A stretch of 64,000 nucleotides of DNA from SXOA01 sp046593355 (GTDB taxonomy: Bacteria > Planctomycetota > Planctomycetia > Pirellulales > Pirellulaceae). Shown here piece after piece: positions 26,103 to 33,531 of this stretch; positions within the stretch are counted from its first letter, which is position 1; each line of letters begins with the position of its first letter. The stretch covers positions 1 through 64,000 of the forward strand of contig JBKJNY010000109.1 in NCBI GenBank assembly GCA_046593355.1, in the 5' to 3' direction. The notes under the pieces were generated by a model, which searched no databases, had not been told where the DNA came from, and worked only from the letters and a program-made list of their open reading frames with translations. A program made the position numbers and the translations under genes.

Positions 26103-27728
26103 ATGCCCACGGTAATCGTCAACGGCCAGGAAATCACGATTGGCGACAAGGAGCGCCTGAATGGCATTCAGGTTGCCGAGCGTGCCGGCGTGGACATTCC
26201 GAGGTACTGCTGGCATCCGGGGCTTTCGGTCGTTGCGAGCTGCCGCATGTGCCTGGTGGAGTCTGGAAAGAAAGACCCGGCGACCGGCAAAATCGCGATG
26301 CAGCCCAAGGTCGTCCCCGCGTGCCAGACGCCTGCTACCGACGGCACTGTGTTCGTGACCAATAGCCCAAAAGTCATTGAAGCCCGGGCCATGGTCGAGG
26401 AGGATCTGCTCCTCCGCCACCCCGTCGATTGCCCCATCTGCGACAAGGCAGGCGAGTGCTCGCTGCAGGACTATCACTTCGAGCATGGACGCGACCAGCG
26501 GCGGGCCGACATTCAGCCCTTCACCAGCCGGCGAAGGGAATTGGGAGACACGGTCACGCTGTTCGTCGACCGTTGCGTGATGTGTACCCGCTGCGTCCGC
26601 TTCACGCGGGAAATCTCCGGCACCAGCGAGCTGATGGTCATCAATCGCGGGGCCCACGAGGAAATCGACGTCTTCCGCGACGAGAATGGCAGGCTGGAAT
26701 TCCCGCTCGACAACAAGCTCTCCGGCAACGTCGTGGACCTTTGCCCCGTCGGTGCATTAGGGGACAAGGACTTCCTCTACCAGCAGCGGGTCTGGTTCAT
26801 GAAGTCGCACGACAACGTCTGTGCCGGCTGCTCGACCGGCTGCTCCATCAAAGTGGAGGAGAATCAGGACCACGTCTATCGCCTCAAGCCGCGGACCAAT
26901 CCGCACATTAACCAATGGTGGATGTGCGACGAGGGGCGGTATGGCTTTCACCACGTACACGATGCCAAGCGGGTCACGGAGCCCCGCCTCCTCGAGAAAA
27001 CCGGATACGTCAACGTTGAATGGTCGGCACTGCCGCAGGAGCTTCACGCGAAGCTGAAGAAAGCGGGTCGCCTGGCCGCCGTCCTGTCGCCGCACCTGAC
27101 GTTGGAAGAGGCCTATCTTCTCGCCAAATACGTGAAGAGCCTTGATGCCAACGCGGTTCTGGCTCTCGGCCCGGTTCCCGCGGAAGGGACCGATGAGAAA
27201 TTTAAGAACGGCTTTGTCATTCATGCCGAAAAGTGCCCCAACCGCCGCGGCGTCGAGAAAGTCGTCTCTTCGCTTGGCGGGGAGCTTCTCAACTGGGGTG
27301 ATTTCCTCGCCCGCGCGGAACGCGAAGCCTTCGGCGCGGTCTGGATCACCGGCGGCTACAAGACTCCTTGGAACGACGATACAGTCGTCGGCAGCCTGGC
27401 GAATTCCAAGCTGCTCATTGTGCAGGACTGCTACGCCTCGCCGCTGTGGGACCGGGCCGATTACCAACTCCCCGGGGCCACCTTTGCGGAGCGGGAAGGC
27501 TCGTACGTGAATTACCAGGATCGCTTGCAGTCATTCAAATGGGCCATCCGTCCGCCCCAAGGCGTGAAGGCGGATGGACAGCTTTATTGGCAACTGCTCG
27601 GCCGCACCGGCCTTTACAATGCGGCCGAAGTGCTGGAAGAAATAGGGCGAGAGATTCCGTTTTTCGCCCCGGCCATTGGCGGAGTGCCGGAATTAGGCGT
27701 GGATTTGAAAGTGAATCAGATTGCGTAG
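26103..27728 (+). CDS. nuoG: NADH-quinone oxidoreductase subunit G (short form)
   Basis: 541 aa. The N-terminal [2Fe-2S] ligands are in CWHPGLSVVASCRMC. The His-Cys3 [4Fe-4S] site is in CPICDKAGECSLQDYHFEHG and the next site in CVMCTRCVRF with CPVGAL. CAGCSTGCSI begins the molybdopterin-like domain, which here is cut to about 300 residues compared with 900-aa enterobacterial NuoG. The short form lacks most of the degenerate molybdenum domain but keeps all visible electron-transfer clusters. It starts immediately behind a heptad array without a clear ribosome-binding site. Confidence 0.93.
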   Translation: MPTVIVNGQEITIGDKERLNGIQVAERAGVDIPRYCWHPGLSVVASCRMCLVESGKKDPATGKIAMQPKVVPACQTPATDGTVFVTNSPKVIEARAMVEEDLLLRHPVDCPICDKAGECSLQDYHFEHGRDQRRADIQPFTSRRRELGDTVTLFVDRCVMCTRCVRFTREISGTSELMVINRGAHEEIDVFRDENGRLEFPLDNKLSGNVVDLCPVGALGDKDFLYQQRVWFMKSHDNVCAGCSTGCSIKVEENQDHVYRLKPRTNPHINQWWMCDEGRYGFHHVHDAKRVTEPRLLEKTGYVNVEWSALPQELHAKLKKAGRLAAVLSPHLTLEEAYLLAKYVKSLDANAVLALGPVPAEGTDEKFKNGFVIHAEKCPNRRGVEKVVSSLGGELLNWGDFLARAEREAFGAVWITGGYKTPWNDDTVVGSLANSKLLIVQDCYASPLWDRADYQLPGATFAEREGSYVNYQDRLQSFKWAIRPPQGVKADGQLYWQLLGRTGLYNAAEVLEEIGREIPFFAPAIGGVPELGVDLKVNQIA

Positions 27729-27732
27729 GAAC

Positions 27733-27792
27733 GTGGGGTAGGCTTCCAGCCTGCCAAGAAGAGACTCAGGGCAGGCTGGAACCCTACCCCAC
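27733..27792. repeat. inverted repeat filling the nuoG-nuoH spacer
   Basis: A 23-base left arm (27733-27755, starting GTGGGGTAGG, ending CAGCCTGCC) and right arm (27770-27792) match with one mismatch around a 14-base loop. The core GGCAGGC also occurs in the hairpin at 11218-11238. Confidence 0.8.
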
Positions 27793-27797
27793 AAAGC

Positions 27798-29039
27798 ATG
27801 ATCCCAGCCCTCATCAAAATCGGCATCCTCATCGGCGGTCTCATGACCGCTGCCGCCTATTTCGTGCTGTTGGAGCGGCGGATGGCTGCCTGGGTGCAGG
27901 ACCGCATCGGCCCCAACCGCGTCGGCGTACCCCTCTCGCTGTTCGGCTTCAAGGATCTGGCTCTGTTCGGCCTCGGCCAGCCTGCGGCGGACGGGCTTAA
28001 GTTCATCTTCAAGGAAGAATACACTCCCGCTCACGTCGACAAGCGGCTTTACATCATCGCTCCCATCGTCATCCTGGCCGCGGCCCTGGCCATTTTCGCG
28101 GTCATCCCCTTCGGCAGCATGTTGCCGCCGCTGGACGACTTGGGCATTCCCACGGGCGATCCTGTCCAACTCGTCGTCGTTCCTGGCATGGACGTGGGGA
28201 TGCTGTTCGTATTCGCCCTCTCCAGCATCGCGGTCTATGGCGTCATCCTCGGCGGCTGGGCGAGCAATAACAAATACAGCTTCCTCGGCGGCCTTCGCAG
28301 CAGTGCCCAGCTCATCGCGTACGAACTCCCCATGGGTCTGGGCATTCTCGGCGTGGTGCTCGCCGCCGGCTCGCTGGACCTGGAAAAGATCATGCGGGCC
28401 CAAGTGGACGGTCCCTGGTTCGCCCTCGCCCAGCCGCTTGGCTTCATCGTGTTCGTCATCGCCGCCTTCGCCGAAGCCGCCCGCCTCCCCTTCGACCTCC
28501 CCGAAGCCGAGCAAGAGCTCATCGGCGGCTATCACACGGAATACGCCGGCATGAAGCTGCTATTGTTCCTGGTGGCCGAATTCCTGCACATGATCACCGC
28601 CTCGTTCCTGATCGTCATCCTGTTCCTCGGCGGCTGGCACTTCCCCTTTATCACCGGCGCGGCGGACGGGGAGATCACCTGGATCACGGCGATCATCCGG
28701 CTCATCGTGTTCAATTCCAAGATCTTCCTGGTCATCGTGTTCTTCATGCTCGTCCGCTGGAGTTGGCCCCGCTTCCGCTACGATCAACTCATGTCGCTGG
28801 CCTGGAAGATCATGTTGCCGCTGGGACTTGTCAACTTCGTCGCCGTCGCCGTCATGCAGGAAGCCCGCCACGCCCTCGGCACCAAAGCGGAAAATCTCGG
28901 CTGGACGCTGATGGTCATGATCTTCTCCTGGGGCATCTGCATCGCCGCCTGGGTCGTCACCGCCTGGTTCAACCCGCTGATCACCGATAACCGCCCGCGA
29001 CGCATGCTCGCAACGGCTGAGGTGGATTCGCAAATTTAG
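27798..29039 (+). CDS. nuoH: NADH-quinone oxidoreductase subunit H
   Basis: 413 aa, about eight or nine transmembrane helices. Subunit 1 signatures are seen: ERRMAAWVQDRIGPNRVG near residue 25, QPAADGLKFIFKEEY, and the quinone-site loop EAARLPFDLPEAEQELIGGYHTEYAG. It is the membrane heel that connects the quinone tunnel to the proton-pumping arm. Two different repeats separate it from nuoI. Confidence 0.95.
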   Translation: MIPALIKIGILIGGLMTAAAYFVLLERRMAAWVQDRIGPNRVGVPLSLFGFKDLALFGLGQPAADGLKFIFKEEYTPAHVDKRLYIIAPIVILAAALAIFAVIPFGSMLPPLDDLGIPTGDPVQLVVVPGMDVGMLFVFALSSIAVYGVILGGWASNNKYSFLGGLRSSAQLIAYELPMGLGILGVVLAAGSLDLEKIMRAQVDGPWFALAQPLGFIVFVIAAFAEAARLPFDLPEAEQELIGGYHTEYAGMKLLLFLVAEFLHMITASFLIVILFLGGWHFPFITGAADGEITWITAIIRLIVFNSKIFLVIVFFMLVRWSWPRFRYDQLMSLAWKIMLPLGLVNFVAVAVMQEARHALGTKAENLGWTLMVMIFSWGICIAAWVVTAWFNPLITDNRPRRMLATAEVDSQI

Positions 29040-29040
29040 T

Positions 29041-29077
29041 CCCCTCTCCCTTTGGGAGAGGGTTAGGGTGAGGGTCT
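29041..29077. repeat. CCCTCTCCC/GGGAGAGGG repeat after nuoH
   Basis: CCCTCTCCC, TTT, GGGAGAGGG forms a hairpin followed by the tail TTAGGGTGAGGGTCT. A second copy lies in opposite orientation at 42591-42616. Confidence 0.75.
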
Positions 29078-29107
29078 AACAACCCTAAACACAGCCACAC
29101 TGCTCAA

Positions 29108-29149
29108 ACTGAAAACTGAAAACTGAAAACCGAAAACTCAACCTCCGAA
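29108..29149 (+). repeat. array of 7-bp units ending at the nuoI start
   Basis: The heptad ACTGAAA is repeated three times from 29108, followed by ACCGAAA (29129-29135) and two diverged 7-mers, ending exactly at the ATG at 29150. This is the cleanest of the four start-abutting arrays. Confidence 0.85.
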
Positions 29150-29698
29150 ATGAAACCCGACGACCCCTCCATCTCCTGGATACCCGAGCCCAAGCTGGGA
29201 ATGATCGGCAAAATGTTCCTGCCGCTCTTCGCCCAGGGGCTGACCACGACCTTCAAGCATCTGAAGAAGTCACTGGGCGGCAGCACGGTCACCGTCAGCT
29301 ATCCGGAACAGGAGCCGACGATTGCGACCCCGCTGATTTATCGCGGCGTGCATCGGCTCAACAAGGACCACGAGGGGCGGGTGAAGTGCGTGGCCTGCTT
29401 CCTGTGCGCCACCGCTTGCCCGGCCCACTGCATCGACATCATTGCCGCCGAAAGTCCCTGGCCCGACCGCGAAAAATACCCCGAGAGCTTCGCCATTGAC
29501 GAACTCCGCTGCATCTATTGTGGCATGTGCGAGGAAGCCTGCCCGGTGGACGCCATCGAGCTGACCAGCCTCTACAACCTCACCGGCCGCAGCCGCGAGG
29601 AGATGATTTTCGACAAAGAAAAGCTCCTTTCCGTCTATGATGCGACCAAGGACAAAGAGCCGATGAAGTCCGACGCCCTGGGAGGGACCGTGACATGA
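29150..29698 (+). CDS. nuoI: NADH-quinone oxidoreductase subunit I (two [4Fe-4S])
   Basis: 182 aa. The ferredoxin motifs CVACFLCATACPAHCI and CIYCGMCEEACPVDAIE bind clusters N6a and N6b. A short amphipathic N-terminus (GMIGKMFLPLFAQGL) lies against the membrane arm. It overlaps nuoJ by 4 bp (ATGA). Its start codon follows directly on the ACTGAAA heptads. Confidence 0.96.
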   Translation: MKPDDPSISWIPEPKLGMIGKMFLPLFAQGLTTTFKHLKKSLGGSTVTVSYPEQEPTIATPLIYRGVHRLNKDHEGRVKCVACFLCATACPAHCIDIIAAESPWPDREKYPESFAIDELRCIYCGMCEEACPVDAIELTSLYNLTGRSREEMIFDKEKLLSVYDATKDKEPMKSDALGGTVT

Positions 29699-30654
29699 GC
29701 GGCCTGTTTGTAGTAACCCGCTTCAACGGGTTAGCTGCCCTGCTGGATATGCAGACGATTTGCTCCTGCCGCTCCTTCTGGGCGCTGCTCGTGGGTGCCG
29801 TCGGCCTGTGGCTCGCCCTGCCGCAACGGATTCGCTTCGGCAAGACCATTGGCGGCGTGCTCGGCATCATCGCGTTGGGCCTCTTCGCGTCCGACTGGCC
29901 CCGTCTGTTTCCTTGGACGGATCAAGGAGTCTTCTGGCTCATTTCCGCCGTGACCATCATTGCTGCCGTGGCCACAATTTCCTCGCAAAGCCCCGTTTAC
30001 TGCGCCATCTGGTTCGCACTCTCGTTGCTGGGGACCGCGGGCCTCTTCTTCTTCAACGGAGCGGAGTTCCTGGGCGTGGCAACAGTGGTCGTCTATGCTG
30101 GGGCGATTGTCGTCACCTTCCTGTTTGTGATTATGCTCGCCAGTCCCGAAGGACATGCCTCTTACGATCGTCTCTCCTGGGGCTGGTTTGCGCGAACCGC
30201 ATCCGTCTTCGCCGCGGCTGCGATTGTCGGCATCTTGACGATGCTGCTGGGCGGGCTGAAGGACCAGGCGCTGGTGAAGCAGCGGGAACAGGCCGCGGTG
30301 GCTTCCGTCGCCGCAACGTCCGCGGCTCACACCGCGGAGCCGAATCGCCTTTCCACGAAAACGGCGAAACCGAGGGAAGTGTTCGGCTCGAAGGACCACA
30401 TGTTCTCAGCGGTGGGGAGCGGGTCGGATCTTACGTGGAAACCGAGGGAAGTGTTCGGCTCGAAGGACCACATGGCCAGGCTCGGCAGCGTGCTCTTCAG
30501 CCAGCACCTGGTGAGCGTGGAAGTGGCCGGAACCCTGCTGCTCGCCGCCCTCGTCGGGGCGATCTCGATTGCCATTCACGGCAAGCGGCGGCTGCAAACG
30601 CAAGTGGACGAGGCGCTTCGCCAGGACGTCGCTACTGCGGAGGCCCGCGCATGA
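29695..30654 (+). CDS. nuoJ: NADH-quinone oxidoreductase subunit J with internal duplicated insert
   Basis: 319 aa, much longer than E. coli NuoJ (184). Subunit 6 landmarks are NGAEFLGVATVVVYAGAIVVTFLFVIMLAS and, near the end, VEVAGTLLLAALVGAISIAIHGK. Between the fourth and fifth helices there is an extra hydrophilic segment of about 80 residues in which KPREVFGSKDHM occurs twice, encoded by a 37-bp direct repeat at a spacing of 72 bp. The N-terminus also has about 18 extra residues before the first helix; the overlap with nuoI (ATGA) supports the start. nuoK begins inside its stop codon region. Confidence 0.9.
   Translation: MSGLFVVTRFNGLAALLDMQTICSCRSFWALLVGAVGLWLALPQRIRFGKTIGGVLGIIALGLFASDWPRLFPWTDQGVFWLISAVTIIAAVATISSQSPVYCAIWFALSLLGTAGLFFFNGAEFLGVATVVVYAGAIVVTFLFVIMLASPEGHASYDRLSWGWFARTASVFAAAAIVGILTMLLGGLKDQALVKQREQAAVASVAATSAAHTAEPNRLSTKTAKPREVFGSKDHMFSAVGSGSDLTWKPREVFGSKDHMARLGSVLFSQHLVSVEVAGTLLLAALVGAISIAIHGKRRLQTQVDEALRQDVATAEARA
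30366..30474 (+). repeat. 37-bp direct repeat inside nuoJ
   Basis: Positions 30366-30402 and 30438-30474 are identical, starting GAAACCGAGGGAAG and ending GGACCACATG. The offset is 72 bp, i.e. 24 codons, so the reading frame is kept. Confidence 0.9.
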
Positions 30655-31094
30655 ACGAGCTGAGCCTCCTTTACAACTACCTAATGGTCGGAGCGATCCT
30701 GTTCGCCCTCGGTCTTGTCGGTTTTCTCACGCGGCGGAACTTGATTGTGATGTTCCTCTGCGCGGAGATGATGCTGCAAGGCGTTTCCCTCAGCCTGATA
30801 GGCTTTGGCCGTTTTCATGGCGACTGGGGCGGGCAGATGCTGGTCATCTTCATCATCACGGTCGCCGCCTGCGAAGCCGGCATCGCGCTGGCCTTGATCC
30901 TGATGCTCGCCCAGCGGGCCGGCAAGCTGGATAGCGCGGTCTGGCAGGACCTCCGCGAGGAAGGTCAGCCCGCCTATGTGGACCGCCGCGTCCCCGAAGA
31001 GATTGCCGAAGACCACATCTGGCCCACCCTCACTCCCGCCGGCCGCGAACCCGTCCCCGATCTCGACGAAGCAACCCACAGGAGCAAAGTCTAG
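30651..31094 (+). CDS. nuoK: NADH-quinone oxidoreductase subunit K
   Basis: 147 aa. The three transmembrane helices of subunit 4L are present (LLYNYLMVGAILFALGLVGFL, LIVMFLCAEMMLQGVSLSLI, MLVIFIITVAACEAGIALALIL), with the conserved membrane Glu in CAEMML and CEAGIAL. The C-terminal 45 residues are an extra hydrophilic tail absent from the 100-aa E. coli protein. ATG 30651 overlaps the nuoJ stop (ATGA). Confidence 0.95.
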   Translation: MNELSLLYNYLMVGAILFALGLVGFLTRRNLIVMFLCAEMMLQGVSLSLIGFGRFHGDWGGQMLVIFIITVAACEAGIALALILMLAQRAGKLDSAVWQDLREEGQPAYVDRRVPEEIAEDHIWPTLTPAGREPVPDLDEATHRSKV

Positions 31095-31101
31095 GCGAGC
31101 G

Positions 31102-31117
31102 GGGGGCGTCAGCCCCC
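31102..31117. repeat. short hairpin in the nuoK-nuoL spacer
   Basis: GGGGGC, loop GTCA, GCCCCC. Confidence 0.6.
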
Positions 31118-31141
31118 TGATACTAACCGCGTTTTGTTTTC

Positions 31142-33517
31142 ATGCCACAAGACCCCATCACCATCTGCCTCCTCCTCATCCCCGGCTTACCGCTGTTGGC
31201 CGCGGGACTGGCGGCGCTCTGCGGTGTCATCCGCCTGCCGCGGCTCAAGGAGAACGCTCACTGGCCAGTCGTATTCGCGCTGCTCGGCTCACTCGCGGCC
31301 AGCGCTTATCTGTTTAACGAAGTCAATCATGCTCAGGAGACGCTGGCCGCGCAATCAACGCCTTCCGGCGGCTTTGAAAAAGTCGTCCCGCTGTGGACCT
31401 GGGCGAACGTCCCCCACGCCTTTGAACTCAAGTCGCAGTTCCCTGAGGATAACGGCCTCCGAGATTTCCGCATCGAAGTGACCCTCCGGGCCGATGCCCT
31501 CACGGCCATGATGCTCGTCATGGTCACTTTCGTTTCCACTCTGGTCGCCATCTTCGCCTCCGGCTACATGCAGGGGGATCGCGGCTACTGGCGGTTCTTC
31601 GCCTACATCGGCCTGTTCGTGTTCTCCATGACGATGCTGGTCAGCGTCAGCAACTTCGTCCTGCTGTTCGTATTCTGGGAGGCGGTCGGCGTCTGCAGCT
31701 ATCTGCTCATTGGCTTCTGGTACGAGAAGCCGGAAGCGGCCGCGGCCGGCATGAAGGCGTTTCTCGTCAACCGCGTCGGCGACTTCGGCTTCGCCATCGC
31801 CATATTTCTCATTTGGACTACCTACGGCACGCTCAACTTCCACGACGACGGCGCGATTAGCGGCGTCCTCGGTCAGAGCCGCATCGCGGCCGGCCACTAC
31901 GTCACCGGCGGCTTGGCCACAGCGATTTGCCTGCTACTGCTCCTCGGGGCGTGCGGCAAAAGTGCCCAATTCCCACTGCACGTCTGGCTTCCCGATGCGA
32001 TGGAAGGCCCGACCCCCGTTAGCGCTCTTATCCACGCCGCCACGATGGTCACGGCCGGCGTCTACATGGTCGCCCGCTGCACCCCCCTGTTCATGTCCTC
32101 TCCCACGGCGCAGCTCGTCGTCTCCTGCATCGGCGGCTTTACAGCTCTGCTCGCCGGCCTCATCGCGCTCACGCAGTTCGACCTGAAGCGCGTCTTGGCC
32201 TACTCCACGGTCAGCCAGCTCGGCTACATGTTCCTTGCTCTGGGCACGGGAATGGCCAGCGGCGTCACCGGCGGCATGTTCCACCTCTTCACGCACGCCT
32301 TTTTCAAGGCCCTCCTCTTCCTCGCAGCCGGCAGCGTGATGCACGCCATGGGGGGCGTCATCGACATGCGGCAGTTCGGCGGCCTACGAAAACTCATGCC
32401 CGTCACCCACTCCACCTTCCTCATCGGCTGCCTGGCCCTGGCCGGCGTCTTCCCTTTCTCCGGCTTCTGGAGCAAGGACGCCGTCCTCGGCTCCGTGCAT
32501 GATAAAGTCCACCAGCTTGAGCACGAAATCGCGCACCGCGCCGCGCCGCATGAGGCGGCTCATCAGCAACCAACAACCGACAGCCCGCTGGCCTCCATTC
32601 CTGATGCGCAACTCCCCACCTTCGAGCGCATCTACCAGATTCTGTATTACTCCGGCATCTTCACCGCGTTCCTCACCGCCTTCTACACCTTCCGGGCCTA
32701 CTCCCTCACCTTCCACGGACCCGAACGTATCCCAGCCGCTGCCGGCCATCATGCCCACGAGTCTCCGCTTGTCATGCTGATGCCGCTGGGCATTCTTGCA
32801 TTCTTCGCGGCCATCATTGGCGCAGCGCTGACCAACTTAACGGGCAATTGGGGCACGAATGTCCTCGGCCAATACCTCCTGGGCGCTCCCTCGCTCGCGG
32901 GGGGTCTGGTTCACACCACGGTTAGTACATCTCCCGAATTCCACATCACCGTCGCCGGCGCCAGCACCCTCGCGGCCGCCTTCGGCATCGGCCTGGCGCT
33001 TTATCTCTACCTGGGTGAGCGGAGCGGAATCTCGTACTTATGGCGGCTCTTCAATCTGGAAGGCAGCGACCGGCTCACCGATCCCCAGTGGGTCACGCGG
33101 CTGGAGCAGGTTCCCTGGATTGGCTTCCTGACGCGCCACCTTCGCGGCTGGGGGCTCGGCTTCCTGGTCGCCATCGTTGGCTACATCCTGGGGACGATTA
33201 CGCTCGTGCTCTTCTCCGCCCCGCTGATTCTGCTCGGCAATTTCATCTCACCCTACAAAGCCTCGTACAACAAGTTTTACTTCGACGAGCTATACGACGC
33301 CTTGATCGTCATTCCGCTGACGTACCTCGCCCGTTTCTTCTACTGGCTGGATCGCTGGCTCGTGGACGGACTTGTGAACCTCGTCGGTTCGCTTCCCCCG
33401 CTTGCCGGCTCGCTGATGCGAAGCTTGCAAATGGGGCTCGTGCAGTTTTATGCCCTGGCGATGGTCCTGGGGGCGATTGTCCTGATCCTGGCCCGAATTG
33501 CCTTGGCCAATTGGTAG
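31142..33517 (+). CDS. nuoL: NADH-quinone oxidoreductase subunit L (antiporter-like)
   Basis: 791 aa, longer than the usual 610-650. The antiporter core is clear, with FVFWEAVGVCSYLLIGFWYEKP, the broken-helix region SAQFPLHVWLPDAMEGPTPVSALIHAATMVTAGVYM, and TQFDLKRVLAYSTVSQLGYM. A Pro/His/Ala-rich insert of about 45 residues (HEIAHRAAPHEAAHQQP) lies in the second half, and the C-terminal lateral-helix region is extended. One of three proton-pumping subunits of the membrane arm. It starts 47 bp after nuoK. Confidence 0.95.
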   Translation: MPQDPITICLLLIPGLPLLAAGLAALCGVIRLPRLKENAHWPVVFALLGSLAASAYLFNEVNHAQETLAAQSTPSGGFEKVVPLWTWANVPHAFELKSQFPEDNGLRDFRIEVTLRADALTAMMLVMVTFVSTLVAIFASGYMQGDRGYWRFFAYIGLFVFSMTMLVSVSNFVLLFVFWEAVGVCSYLLIGFWYEKPEAAAAGMKAFLVNRVGDFGFAIAIFLIWTTYGTLNFHDDGAISGVLGQSRIAAGHYVTGGLATAICLLLLLGACGKSAQFPLHVWLPDAMEGPTPVSALIHAATMVTAGVYMVARCTPLFMSSPTAQLVVSCIGGFTALLAGLIALTQFDLKRVLAYSTVSQLGYMFLALGTGMASGVTGGMFHLFTHAFFKALLFLAAGSVMHAMGGVIDMRQFGGLRKLMPVTHSTFLIGCLALAGVFPFSGFWSKDAVLGSVHDKVHQLEHEIAHRAAPHEAAHQQPTTDSPLASIPDAQLPTFERIYQILYYSGIFTAFLTAFYTFRAYSLTFHGPERIPAAAGHHAHESPLVMLMPLGILAFFAAIIGAALTNLTGNWGTNVLGQYLLGAPSLAGGLVHTTVSTSPEFHITVAGASTLAAAFGIGLALYLYLGERSGISYLWRLFNLEGSDRLTDPQWVTRLEQVPWIGFLTRHLRGWGLGFLVAIVGYILGTITLVLFSAPLILLGNFISPYKASYNKFYFDELYDALIVIPLTYLARFFYWLDRWLVDGLVNLVGSLPPLAGSLMRSLQMGLVQFYALAMVLGAIVLILARIALANW

Positions 33518-33531
33518 GTAAAGACTAACGC

